NCBI RefSeq assembly: GCF_004193775.1
Contig: NC_041004.1
Location: forward strand, 34,434,411 to 34,498,410
DNA length: 64,000 nt
Origin: Glycine soja
Lineage: Eukaryota > Streptophyta > Magnoliopsida > Fabales > Fabaceae
Reading direction: 5' to 3'
Shown: positions 1 through 10,663 of the stretch, piece by piece
Layout of the letters: every line of letters begins with the position of its first letter
Position numbering within the stretch: position 1 is the stretch's first letter
Position numbers and translations under genes: made by a program
The notes under the pieces: model-generated
Told to the model about the DNA's origin: nothing
The model's input: only the letters and a program-made list of their open reading frames with translations
Databases searched by the model: none

Positions 1-421
1 CTTATATTTTAGATATGAAAATCTTATTAAAAAAAATATGAAGAGGCGCAGCCAAGCATGACCCAACAGCGAGTTCCTATACCATCCAATCCAAACAGAC
101 GCGCCCTTGTCATAGAAACAAAGTGCTTTGCTACTAAGCAAACAAAAACAATATAAGTAATCACAGTACCAACATCTCCCTGTTTGCTTATTGATTTGCT
201 TCTTCCGATCCCATCACGAAGTGCAAATAGCAATTCCGCTACTCACAAAAAACCTTTTCCTATTCCCTTTCTCTTTCCTGAACCCAACACAACACAACAC
301 AGGATAAATAAATTAAATTAAAAACTAGCTAAATTCCTCTCTCTCTCTCTTTCTCTTCGAGGGTTTGGGTTTCTCTTCCTCCCTTGGAGAAAAAGAAGAG
401 CCACCGCTGCGACGCCGTTCG
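1..421 (+). promoter_or_regulatory. Promoter and first (non-coding) exon of the DnaJ gene
   Basis: This is the upstream region of the DnaJ gene. A TATA-like AT-rich stretch (ataaataaatt) sits near 303-315. It is followed by a pyrimidine-rich CT-repeat tract at about 336-357, typical of plant core promoters and 5' leaders. A GC-richer leader then runs to about 421, where a GT (gtacgc) could be the donor of a leader intron. The transcription start is inferred to lie near 330-360; no transcript evidence is available. I saw no clear canonical heat-shock element by eye. Confidence 0.5.
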
Positions 422-1301
422 GTACGCTCTTCTTTCTCTTCAGTTTTTTCATCGTTGATTTCTAGGGCTCAGATCTGTTCCCCCTTTTTCTTTTTCTTTT
501 TTCAATTGCGTTAGGGCTCTCGATCTCTGAGTTTCTTAGATCCGAAATTCGATCTTCGATTTTTTAAAGTGTTTTTTTTTTGAGAAATTTTTGGACTTAA
601 TTTTCTCTGCAGTTATTGCCTTGGGTTTTCGATCAATTTTTTTTTTCTATTTTTGCTTGAAATTTTGGTTATTTTTATTATCTTTTTGTTTTGAAGTTCT
701 TGTGAGCTGGATTTTGGGTTTTTGTGATTGGGTATGGAAAATTTAGATAAAAAATATATTAATTTTGAAAAGGCAAGTTGTGTCCTTTGTTTACGGCCAA
801 GAAATAAGTGCTATCACTTGATCGTGTGTTTGTGGGATTTTGGATTGTATTAGCACACACACACATACGTATATATATATATAACAGTGCAGATGATGTT
901 AATTTAAGAAGGCAATTTAGATTCCACTTGTGGTGGCCAGAGACTGCGATTTTGGTTTTGAGTTTAATGATTATGATTCTAACATGGAAAGGTTTTGTTG
1001 TGTGAAAATAGTTTATGTAAAATTGTGAACATTATAATGTGTCTTGCATGATTTAACCATGCATGGCGATGCCTATGTAGTTGTGGTTTTTACTATGGAT
1101 TTTATGGTCGTGGGGTGACCATGCTTTCAGTGTATTAGTGTTGTTCTGAGGTGGTGGGGATATGTTTACTGATTGAGATGGATTCTATTGTAAATGTTAA
1201 ATTATGCAAAGCTAATGAATTGAAATTCCCCCCCCTGCCACGCACTGAGGTGGTAACTATTTTCTCTCTTAAAATTTAAAATTCCTCCTTCTCTTGTGTA
1301 G
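422..1301 (+). other. Probable 5'-UTR intron of the DnaJ gene
   Basis: A long T-rich stretch separates the CT-rich leader from the start codon at 1325. It begins with a GT after the leader (422) and ends in a TTGTGTAG acceptor (1301), about 24 bp before the ATG. Leader introns are common in plant DnaJ/ANJ-type genes. The short open frames inside (for example 808-1005) are not supported as genes. Confidence 0.5.
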
Positions 1302-1324
1302 TGCATTTTTGAGGTGCCGCTGTC

Positions 1325-4300
1325 ATGTTTGGGCGTGGTGGACCAAGGAGGAGTGATAACTCCAAATATTATGATATTCTCGGGATTTCCAAAAATGCCA
1401 GTGAAGATGAAATCAAGAAGGCCTATAGAAAGGCGGCTATGAAGAACCATCCAGATAAGGGAGGAGATCCTGAAAAGGTAAGACTCACAGTTTTTACTTA
1501 ACTGCACTGCATTTTGATTATCATATGCAAATGCCCTGCTATTCTATTAGGATCAGCATTCACAACTTGACCATATAATTTGATTATAAATATTTTATAT
1601 TAGTAAAGTGAGTATATGTAAAGAGATTTGATATTAATGTTGCCTGAAGATGACTTGGGCATGCTATATTTTTGTGTTTTAAGTCTTCTCATTTATATAA
1701 AAGATGTTATTCACTTGCTAACTTTTTATGTTGAGGAACTGCCAAGTTTTCTCTAAGCTCTTGCTTTTTTCTGTTTTAATACTAAACATCTGATTCATAT
1801 ATCAGTTTAAGGAGTTAGGTCAAGCATATGAAGTTTTAAGTGATCCTGAGAAGAAAGAACTGTATGACCAGTATGGTGAAGATGCCCTTAAAGAAGGGAT
1901 GGGGGGAGGAGGCTCGTTTCATAATCCATTTGATATATTTGAATCATTTTTTGGAGGAGCAAGCTTTGGTGGTGAGATGTTCACTTTTACATTTATGTTA
2001 CTTCATTTAAATTTGTGAATCTTGCAATATTGATCAACTCACTATTATTATCGCCTCTTAGGTGGTGGTAGTTCCCGAGGTAGAAGACAGAAGCATGGTG
2101 AAGATGTGGTGCATTCTTTAAAGGTTTCCTTGGAGGACGTTTATAATGGCACAACAAAGAAACTATCTCTTTCTAGAAACATATTATGCCCAAAATGTAA
2201 AGGGTATGGACTTCTATTTATGTTTATATTTTTTGTACGTCTAATTTTTTTTAGAGAGGTTTAGCCTTTAATCCGATTACTTTAACTTTTCCAAAATATG
2301 TATTGTGCCTTGTGTTGTTTTATATTTAGTTGTAGGATATACATGTTTGTATTTGGAAGTCTGGTGAATATAATCTGCTGCCTTACATTTTCTAAAAATA
2401 TAGTGTTTATTTTGATGCTATTTTTATTGAATTCATAATATTTTTAATTTCTGATGCTGTATACATGGAATCCGAAATGGAGGATGGACTGATGGAGTGG
2501 CCCTAAGGATGTGGTTTCACTGAAAAAGAGGAATGTGGAGATATACATGTAGATCTAAGTATATGTGCATGGTATAGTTGTCAGTAGGGTGTGATTTTGC
2601 TGCTATAGTGGCATTGTGTTATGGTGTCTGGCCATTTCTGTGGCCTGTTGCAGAGCGATTGTGTTGCACTGTAAATTGGACTGCCATTCCATAAAATCAT
2701 GGGCATCACTTTACCCCAGTATGTTTGAGGTTGAAGTTGAACATTCAATAAATGGGGTATATTTGGATTTTGTATTTCAATAGAAAAATAAAGTTTCATA
2801 TTATTTAATTTGTATCTCAAAATTTTAGAATAGCAGCCATCTTGTTACCTGCTATACCATTAGTGTGTTGGGATTGGCCTGTCTGAGCCACTATTTGGTA
2901 TTGATAACTGTATGGTGCATGGAATTAATATTGAAATAAGCAGAGGCCTAAACTACAGGATTTTTTACACATTGATTCCTATTGTTCTGCTCAGATGACA
3001 CCTTCTATTGTTTGTCTAATCCAAGTCAGAATTGTGTGAGCCGCAAATAGCTGGATATGATAAGCTATGCTATTAATTTTTTGAGTCATCATATGATTAA
3101 CACTTGGGGAAAATGAAAAGTTTGTGAAAGACAGTTCCCATAATACCAGTGACTTATGCTTAGGAATGTTAGTTCATGTCAGTCTTATTCAATTTTGATG
3201 GTTTTGTTTGTAGAATTTATTATTTGGATATATTTATTGTCAGAATTTAACAACTAATCAGCTATAACAATGGTTTGACATGCAATTTTTGATAAATCAG
3301 GAAAGGTTCAAAAAGTGGAACTGCTGGTAGGTGTTTTGGATGCAAAGGCACTGGTATGAAAATTACAAGAAGGCAGATTGGACTAGGCATGATTCAACAA
3401 ATGCAACATGTCTGTCCTGACTGCAGAGGATCTGGTAATGGAAACTTTATTTTCCATATTTTGTTTGGTTGCTTTATGATGTTTCCTCCAGCTCACCTTT
3501 CATTGATGCAGGTGAGGTCATTAACGAGAGAGATAAATGTCCTCTGTGCAAAGGAAACAAGGTTTCCCAGGAAAAGAAGGTGCTGGAAGTGCATGTTGAG
3601 AAGGGCATGCAGCAGGGTCAGAAGATTGTTTTTGAAGGACAAGCTGATGAAGCTGTAAGTGGTTTATAGTATGTATGTCATTTGTCTTAATACTTTGTAA
3701 GGATTGCTTGGAAGTTGATAATTTTGGCCTTCTTAATTAAATGCATATGTACTTGTTGCAGCCTGACACAATCACAGGAGACATTGTTTTTGTATTGCAA
3801 GTAAAGGATCACCCAAAGTTCAGAAGGGAGCAGGATGACCTCTATATTGATCACAATCTCAGCTTAACCGAGGCACTCTGTGGCTTCCAGTTTGCTGTCA
3901 AACATCTTGATGGTAGGCAACTATTGATCAAATCAAACCCTGGGGAAGTCATCAAACCAGGTAATACTTAAGAATATTGGGAGTATGCATGACTGGAATT
4001 TCATTCGACCACTCTATTCAATTTTATGATTTATGAATTTTAATTTTGCTATGCAGGTCAATATAAAGCAATAAATGATGAGGGAATGCCACAACACAAT
4101 AGGCCATTCATGAAGGGTCGCCTTTACATCCAGTTTAATGTTGATTTCCCAGACTCAGGGTTTCTTTCCCCTGACCAATGCCAGTTACTGGAAAAGGTGT
4201 TACCTCAAAAGAGCAGCAAGCATGTGTCAGACATGGAGCTGGATGATTGTGAGGAGACCACTTTGCATGATGTCAACTTTAAGGAGGAGATGAGACGAAA

Positions 4301-4382
4301 GCAGCAACAGCAATATCGCGAGGCATATGATGAAGATGATGATGAGCCATCTGGTCAACGAGTGCAATGTGCTCAACAGTAG
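1325..4382 (+). CDS. Type I DnaJ/HSP40 co-chaperone, farnesylated (ANJ1/AtJ2-AtJ3 type)
   Basis: This is a J-domain co-chaperone that stimulates cytosolic Hsp70 ATPase and delivers clients. The seven coding exons I read are 1325-1477, 1806-1971, 2062-2203, 3301-3434, 3512-3654, 3762-3960 and 4057-4382. All have GT-AG borders and agree in phase, giving 1263 nt and 420 aa. The J domain covers about residues 13-75 with HPD at 42-44. A G/F-rich linker follows (about 82-113). The zinc-binding cysteine region has four CxxCxGxx repeats starting at C149, C165, C192 and C208; the last reads CPLCKGNK. C-terminal client-binding domains follow, then an acidic tail. The protein ends C417-A-Q-Q, a CaaX box suited to farnesylation as in Arabidopsis AtJ2/AtJ3. 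The length matches the family (about 418-420 aa). The start is the first ATG after the presumed leader intron and gives the family's usual MFGRG N-terminus. All key residues are intact, so the gene looks functional. Confidence 0.95.
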
Positions 4383-4560
4383 TGCAATTTATGGTAGTAG
4401 AGGTTCTATAATTTCTGCATGGTTTTTATCTTTTGTTTGCATAATGCAGTTATAACTGCGTGATAAATTTACCCTTTAGGTTTTGGCTGGTAACGTTATT
4501 TAGTCTTGGCAGATTTCTAAAGTCTGTTTTTTGTTGTAATATATGAAAATTAAATGTTTT
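4383..4560 (+). other. 3' UTR of the DnaJ gene
   Basis: A T-rich region follows the TAG stop and contains TTGTTGTAATATATGAAAAT-like sequence near 4531-4550, typical of diffuse plant polyadenylation signals. The exact cleavage site is not visible. Confidence 0.45.
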
Positions 4561-4889
4561 GGTACAAGGCGCGCAATAACGATTGCATATCCCAGTTTCA
4601 TACCTCCTGTACTATTTGGTTCCTAGCTTTGGGGTAAACGTAAATCCTTCAAAATATATTCTCAAATTAAATTCATTTTATTGGGGGAATATAATAGTTG
4701 ATAGTAGTGTGACAGTTCTAGATTGCCAAGGAGTTCAACATCATAACTGGGGCCAGTTGACACTTGTTCAGTCGTTAATAATTTTTAATTGGCGATTTTC
4801 TATATAAATAGTTTAATTGCATTGATATTCCTCCTTGACACGGGTCAATGTTTCTTCCTATAGGCTGAATGTTTAAATCATGAGATTCA

Positions 4890-5231
4890 GTTTTGAGCGT
4901 ATGAATTCCTCATGGTATTTATTCTGGATCAGTGGGAAGGCTTTAAGTTTATTTGCAATTTGGGTCGAACTGTTCATTTAATCCATGGCCACAATTAACC
5001 TGTTTCAGACCAGAACACTTGCCATAAATCACACCATTTATGTAAGACGGTAGATTCATTTTTGAGTGTATGAACTCCTTATGGTATTTATTCTGGATCA
5101 GTGGGAAGGAGTGTATGAACTCCTCATGGTATTTATTCTGGATCAGTGGGAAGGCTTTAAGTTTATTTGCAATTTGGGTCCTGTTTCAGACCAGAACACT
5201 GCCATAAATCATACCATTTATGTAAGACGGT
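4890..5231. repeat. Local tandem duplication (about 170-bp unit plus a 42-bp partial copy)
   Basis: A segment containing GGTATTTATTCTGGATCAG recurs three times, near 4911, 5081 and 5129. The first and last copies continue through the same downstream sequence, ending in TTTATGTAAGACGG (about 5038-5050 and 5218-5230). The middle copy is truncated after GTGGGAAGGA. The copies differ at only a few positions and by one 33-bp indel, so the duplication is fairly recent. No coding role is seen. Confidence 0.8.
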
Positions 5232-6450
5232 TGCTTCCTGCACCTCATAATGGGTCATTGTTTAAACTTAAAATAAGAATTTAAAAATAAGTGCTTCTTG
5301 AAAAAGTGTTTATTTAATAAGCAGGTAATATTTGTTTCTTAAAATAACCAGAAAATTATTATTTTTAAGTAAAAATAATATAGACAAACTAAAATAATTG
5401 AAAACTGTTTATTTTATTAAAAAAAATATTTTTCAACAAATAAGTTTAAAGTGCCTGAGCTAAATTACATTCTAGATTGTATTGCAAGTGCAGGAAGCTT
5501 TTGCCATATACTAGGCTCTTTGGTCAAAGAATCATCTTACCAAAGCTCTTTTGCAATTTCAACTTTTATGAAAAAAGTATGAACTCAACTAGGTTAGGTA
5601 TATACATTTGATTTACTTCTTACTATTAGTCAGTTGAGTGTTATAATGAGTTTAAAGTGCTTTTGTTATACCGTTGAAAAGGTCTTTCCGGCAATTCAAA
5701 TCTCAACTTGTACAATATTTAATATTAAGTTGGAGGACACCTTAATTTTAATTTTGGAGTTGTCAAAAAAAAAATTGGTCAGATTCAAGAAGTTAAAGAA
5801 AAGGATTCTTATGCTGAACTACCATTAGTCCCTCTAAATCCTATATTTGGCACAAGACACCGCAATTAGCTCAATTTTAAAATTGGAGAGTTTGTATCAC
5901 ATCTCTTTATTTTAAAATAGAAATTCATTCTTATTTTTTTTTCCGTCATATATCACTAGGTTTAAAAGTTCTTAGAAAAGCATGACAAAAAGTGTTCTTT
6001 GTGCCTAATCAATTGGATTCATGAGAATGTTTTTTTCTCCTTTTGTTATATATGCTAAATTCTATCTTAATTGTTAAAAACCTTTTTTTAATCCTATATC
6101 GGGTTTTCTTCTGCAATTTATGATAAGAGGTTAGTTATTTTATTTGAAATAATGGGTACAAATAAGAATGAATAACTTGTTTAACCAATCACATGCATTA
6201 TTATAAGATGAAAATAAAAAGAAAAAAAAATCTCCGGAAATTAAAATTAGTTTATGAATAAATTAATTTGTAAAAGTCCTCTCACACAACGTGTGCATAA
6301 ATTAACAATTTGAACTTTGAGCATCTTTGATATCAAATCTAAGTTCAAGATCTAGTCTTCAACATATTTACTACTAGAGGAAAAGTTAAGATCTAGAGTA
6401 TGGATTTTGAGTGCTTCTACAAGATCCTTCAAGATCTACACCATTTTATA
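5232..6450. other. AT-rich intergenic DNA, no gene seen
   Basis: Short open frames such as 5634-5828 have no recognizable domains and AT-rich codon content. I see no mobile-element ends here. Confidence 0.6.
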
Positions 6451-8772
6451 ACTTTTTTCCTCTAAATGTAATCATAATTTGAATAAGAGAATTCATATTC
6501 ACATGCATGCACACTTCTGCACGTATGCCTATGCATGCACACTCACACACAGGAGCGTGTCTAGAATATTTTAGGCCTTAGGAAAATTTTACATTTAAAA
6601 ATTTATTAGTTAAAATTTAATAATTAAGAAATTTATAATTTTCATTCAATAGTAATTTATTTAATAATATTTTTGTAATATGTTTTTTCTCAAGTTAATT
6701 TAAAAAAATATTTTCTTTTTAGAAGGACGACAATTACTAGTATTATTAATAATATTAGTATTATTAATAATATTATGTAAACATTACATGTAAAAACAAA
6801 TATTTTTTTAATATAATTTAATATTTCTAATAAAACATTAATTTCTTTTGTAAGTACTTCTTTGATTATGTTTGCTTCACGAAACAATTTAAGACCACTA
6901 ATATAAGTTTTGAAGATTAATGTCATATTTCTTTTAATTCATTTTTTTTAATTCTCAAAGTTTATGAACTAAAAGTTTGGAGAGATAGTGGTGTGGCTGG
7001 TGACTCTTTTTTTTTAAAATCAAAATAAATCTCTCATTAAGCTGATTAATCATCATCATGACCATGAGAGATAGAAGGAAGAAAAAAGAGTCTTATATAA
7101 TTAAACTTGTAACTAACTAAACTAATTTTATCTCTAATACCCCCAAGATAGAAGGTGTTGGAAACACTTCCAGCTTGGAGAAGACAATACATCAACATCA
7201 AAGGAAATGAAAAACTTTGAAAACTTAAAATATAGCTAAACATGCCGAAAATACATCGGTTATACTGTCAGTTTATACCTTTTTTTCCTCTAAATGTAAT
7301 CATAATTTGAATAAGAGAATTCGTATGCGCATGTATGCACACACACACCGGAGCCGTGTCTAGAATATTTTAGGCCTTCGGAAAATTTTGCATTTAAAAA
7401 ATTATTAGTTAAAATTTAATAATTAAGAAATTTATAATTTTCATTCAATAGTAATTTATTTAACTAATATTTTTGTAATATAGTTTTTCTCAAGCAAATT
7501 TTAAAAAAATCTTTTCTTTTTAGAAGGACGACAATTACTAGTATTATTAATAATATTATGTAAACATTACATGCATGTAAAAACAAATATTTTTTAATAT
7601 AATTTAATATTTCTAATAAAACATTAATTTCTTTTGTAAGTACTTCTTTGATTATGTTTGCTTCACGAAACAATTTAAGACCACTAATATCAAGTTTTGA
7701 AGATTAATGTCATATTTCTTTTAATTCATTTTTTGTAATTCTCAAAGTTTATGAACTAAAAGTTTTGAGAGATAGTGGTGTGGCTGGTATAAATCTGGAC
7801 TCCTTTTTTTTTAAATCAAAATAAATCTCTCATTAAGTTGATTAATCATGATGATGACCATGAGAGATAGAAGGAAGAAAAAAGAGAAACTTACTACTAC
7901 TAAAATGAGCAAATCAATTTTTACATGAGTACATTAAGTCTTATATAACTAAACTTGTAACTAACTAAACTAAATTATAACAAACTAAACTAATAATTAA
8001 CTTGTAACTAATTAAACTAATTTTATCTCTAATACCCCCACAGGATAGAAGTTGTTGGAAACACTTCCTTGGAGAAGACAATACATTAACATCAAAGGAA
8101 ATAAAAAAATTTGAAAACTTAGAATATAGCTAAACATGCCGAAAATACACCGGTTATCCAGTCAGTTTATACCTTTTTTCCTTTAATTGTAATCATAATT
8201 TGAATAAGAGAATTCGTATTCGCATGCATGCACATACACACCGGAGCCGTGTCTAGAATATTTTAGGCCTTAGGAAAATTTTGCATTTAAAAATTTATTA
8301 GTTAAAATTTAATAATTAATAAATTTATAATTTTCATTCAATAGTAATTTATTTAACTAATATTTTTGTAATATAGTTTTTCTCAAGTTAATTTTAAAAA
8401 AAATATTTTCTTTTTAGAAGGACGACAACTACTAGTATTATTAATAATATTATGTAAACATTGCATGCATGTAAAAACAAATATTTTTTAATATAATTTA
8501 ATATTTCTAATAAAACATTAATTTCTTTTATAAGTACTTCTTTGATTATGTTTGCTTCACAAAAACAATTTAAGACCACTAATATCAAGTTTTGAAGATT
8601 AATATCATATTTCTTTTAATTCATTTTTTTTAATTCTCAAAGTTTATGAACTAAAAGTTTGGAGAGATAGTGGTGTGGCTGGTACAAATCTGGACTCTTT
8701 TTTTTAAATCAAAATAAATCTTCCATTAAGCTGATTAATCATCATCATGATGGTCTCATTAATAATATAAAC

Positions 8773-8987
8773 ACTTTTAAATCTCATGGTAGAGAGATAG
8801 GAGGAAGAGAAAAGAGAAACTTACTACTACTTGGATAATGCTCAAAATGAGTCAATCAATTTTTACATAAGTACATTGAGTCTTATATAACTAAAATTGT
8901 AACTAATTTATAACTAACTAACCTAAATTGTAACACACTAAACTAATAACTAACTTGTAACTAACTAAAATAATTTTATCTCTAATA
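8773..8987 (-). repeat. 3' LTR of the copia-type element
   Basis: It matches the 5' LTR through CATGGTAGAGAGATAG, AGAGAAACNTACTACTAC, AGTCTTATATAACTA and TTTTATCTCTAATA. The inner AGTCTTATATAAC (TTATATAAGACT on the minus strand) looks like the LTR TATA box. The left end is diverged from TGTTAAAATTC, so its boundary is approximate. Partial copies of the same LTR are present in the two tandem units to the left, near 7060-7140 and 7860-8035. Confidence 0.65.
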
Positions 8988-8998
8988 CCCCCGCAAGC
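8988..8998 (-). other. Polypurine tract of the copia-type element
   Basis: The minus-strand reading GCTTGCGGGGG sits immediately before the LTR start. That is the expected place for plus-strand priming in Ty1-copia elements. Confidence 0.6.
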
Positions 8999-9179
8999 TG
9001 GAAGGTGTTGAAAACACTTCCAGCTTGGAGAAGACAATACATCAACATCAAAGGAAATGAAAAAATTTGAAAACTTAGAATATAGCTAAACATGCCGGAA
9101 ATACACCGATCAAAAGAGAAACTTCTAGAAATCTTCGACCAACTTCAACATTCTCAATCTTCTTCCAAGAGTCCAATGC

Positions 9180-9560
9180 AAGTATCAATGCTTAACCATC
9201 AAGCGAAATCAGCAACAAGACCATTTGACAAAAGCTCAAATCATCAATCCAGGAAACTATCAAAGCTTAACCACCAAGTAGAAACTATACCTCAGAGTTT
9301 AACCACTTGGCAGAAGCAACGAGGCTTAACCATCAGGAGCAGAAGCAAAACAACGATTCAATGCTTAACCATCCATGACAAAAGCTTAAACAATGCTTAA
9401 TCACCACAGACAGAAGCTTACATAAACAAAATAGAAGAATCATAAAATTTGTCTTCTATGAGGACTTTTCACAAACACTTTATGAACCAACAATAACCAA
9501 GGTTTAACCACTCATGACAGAAGCTAACAAATGAACAATGCTTAACCACCACACATGGCA
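9180..9560 (-). repeat. Degenerate interspersed TTAACCA-type motif within the copia element
   Basis: GCTTAACCA or close variants (TTTAACCAC, GCTTAATCACC) recur around 9190, 9265, 9299, 9326, 9362, 9397, 9503 and 9540. They are often followed a few bases later by AGAAGC or CAAAAGC. Spacing varies between about 27 and 105 bp, so this is not a clean tandem array. The open frame on the plus strand (9092-9400) is a by-product of the repetition and is antisense to the element. Confidence 0.5.
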
Positions 9561-9861
9561 CAAGCTAAAATCATCAAAACAAGCCAAACAATAAACCAAA
9601 ATCTTCAGAAGCATTTAATCAAACACCTTGTAGGCAAAAATTGGACAATGCTAAACATGGAGAAACTTACACAAACTTTATTTGAAGTCAAGAACTATCA
9701 ATTCTGAGAACACATCCTTACTAGATGAGAAAGCTATTGCTATTACCAAATTTCAACTAGTCAATATTGTTGAGGAAGGGTACTCACTTCAGAATCTGAA
9801 TTTGGATATGTATCTTGGAGTCATATGCCTTGTCCAGAACATAAGAGGGTAGCCAGATCAT

Positions 9862-10020
9862 GCCTTTCTCGAGGACACAGACGGACAAAACAGCGTTTCT
9901 TTGGCGACACATTTGCTTGAGTCGTATCGCTGCCGATAAGCATGCGAGACCGGCACCGATGATGACGACATCGTACTCGATGGAGTCCCTGTCGGAGGAT
10001 GTGGTGCAGAAGCTCCGAGA
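9862..10020 (-). pseudogene. Captured fragment of electron-transfer-flavoprotein:ubiquinone oxidoreductase (ETFQO)
   Basis: Read on the minus strand from 10020, the frame gives RSFCTTSSDRDSIEYDVVII, then GAGLACLSAAIRLKQMCRQ and LSVCVLEKG. This is the N-terminal FAD-binding (Rossmann) segment of the mitochondrial ETFQO, which passes electrons from ETF to ubiquinone during branched-chain amino acid and fatty acid breakdown. The FAD motif normally reads GAGPAG; here it is GAGLAC, so the third glycine is lost. After VLEKG the homology stops abruptly, and the same frame runs on through unrelated sequence to a TGA at 9784-9786. Only about 53 codons of a roughly 600-residue enzyme are present. It is joined in the same frame to the ferritin fragment upstream. 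Confidence 0.8.
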
Positions 10021-10026
10021 AGTTGG

Positions 10027-10328
10027 AACCTTGATCTGCTCGTTGATTGCCTATTTAGAGTCATCTACACAGTTCTGACGAGCCAAGGAAACACTGTGTG
10101 CAATTGGAACAGCAAGATAATCCTTCTTGAGCTCTTGAAATGGTTCAAATATGACCCCAGCGAGTGGTGCGGGTGCATTTGAAGCAGCACACACCCTTGA
10201 ATTCCTGCTTCCACCAACACCCTTAGAAAGACCCAAAAAGAAGAAAAAAATGAACTTTTTTGGAACATCACCTCCACCCACAACGAGCGAGAGAGAAAAG
10301 CTTAAACTTTGGAGCAAGAAAGGGCCAT
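10027..10328 (-). pseudogene. Captured fragment of a plastid ferritin gene (5' part)
   Basis: The minus strand starts with ATG at 10328 (MALSCSKV then a stop). In a shifted frame it gives [45 protein letters not shown] and VDDSK, then a TAG (10051-10053) and AINEQIK. This matches the transit peptide end, the plant-specific extension peptide and the start of the four-helix bundle of plant ferritins, the iron-storage proteins of plastids. Homology ends at AINEQIK, where intact ferritins continue with the first ferroxidase helix. A frameshift after the start and the in-frame stop show decay. No intron is apparent within the fragment, but I cannot tell whether the parent gene has one there. Confidence 0.8.
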
Positions 10329-10435
10329 TTGGGAAGAACGACGAAATGGGTATGCCAAAAAAAAAATAGAAGAAGAATTTAGTGGCGGATATGGAGGGTA
10401 AGCGTGTGTGAGAGAGAAAAAAAATATTTTTGTTT

Positions 10436-10447
10436 GCTCTGATACCA
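10436..10447 (-). other. Primer-binding site for initiator tRNA-Met
   Basis: The minus strand reads TGGTATCAGAGC directly next to the 5' LTR terminus. This 12-base match is the usual Ty1-copia PBS in plants and fixes the element's orientation. Confidence 0.85.
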
Positions 10448-10663
10448 TGTTAAAATTCATGGTAGAGAGATAGAAGGAAGAGAAAAGAGAAACGTACTAC
10501 TACTCGATAATGCTCAAAATGAACAAATCAATTTTTACATGAGTACATTGAGTCTTATATAACTAAATTTGTAACTAATTTGTAACTAACTAAACTAAAT
10601 TGTAACAAAATAAACTAATAACTAACTTGTAACTAACTAAACTAATTTTATCTCTAATAAACA
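10448..10663 (-). repeat. 5' LTR of the copia-type element
   Basis: It is a 216-bp LTR with TGTT/AACA termini abutting the PBS. It contains a TTATATAAGACT TATA-like box (minus strand, about 10553-10564), so it may promote transcription toward lower coordinates through the captured gene fragments. Its copy at 8773-8987 is clearly related but diverged. Confidence 0.75.

Larger units (their letters stand above)
6451..9108. repeat. Three direct tandem repeats of about 0.83-0.94 kb
   Basis: The copies run about 6451-7276, 7279-8170 and 8171-9108. Each starts with TTTTTTCCTNTAA-TGTAATC, passes GTGTCTAGAATATTTTAGGC and TGCTTCAC..AACAATTTAAGACC. Each then contains a copia LTR-like stretch (GATAG-AGGAAGA ... 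TTTTATCTCTAATA), a CCCCC tract, and ends near AACATGCCG-AAATAC. The third copy runs into the internal part of the copia element at 8773-10663. The units therefore combine flanking DNA with the 3' end of that element. Short minus-strand frames in each copy (6690-6926, 7464-7673, 8394-8588) are mutually similar because of the duplication. I do not recognize them as a known protein. Confidence 0.8.
8773..10663 (-). mobile_element. Non-autonomous Ty1-copia-type LTR retrotransposon carrying host gene fragments
   Basis: The element lies in minus orientation. The 5' LTR is 10448-10663 (TGTT...AACA ends). The primer-binding site is directly adjacent at 10436-10447 and reads TGGTATCAGAGC on the minus strand, the standard copia match to initiator tRNA-Met. 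A G-rich polypurine tract (GCTTGCGGGGG on the minus strand, 8988-8998) precedes a related 3' LTR at about 8773-8987. The internal ~1.4 kb encodes no recognizable gag, protease, integrase or reverse transcriptase. It contains a ferritin-ETFQO chimera (about 9862-10328) and a stretch rich in a degenerate TTAACCA-type motif (about 9180-9560). The element must have depended on proteins supplied in trans. A matching target duplication was not found, and the 3' LTR end is degraded. Confidence 0.75.

Noticed and set aside
6690..8588. Similar 64-78-codon minus-strand frames in each tandem unit
   Set aside because: Their similarity is explained by the DNA-level duplication; AT-rich, hydrophobic and not matching a known family.
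9092..9400. 102-codon plus-strand frame in the copia element
   Set aside because: It is antisense to the element and its composition reflects the repeated TTAACCA motif.
10065..10369. Further open frames over the ferritin fragment on both strands (10065-10283, 10151-10369)
   Set aside because: They are alternative frames of the captured ferritin sequence; only the frame matching ferritin is meaningful.
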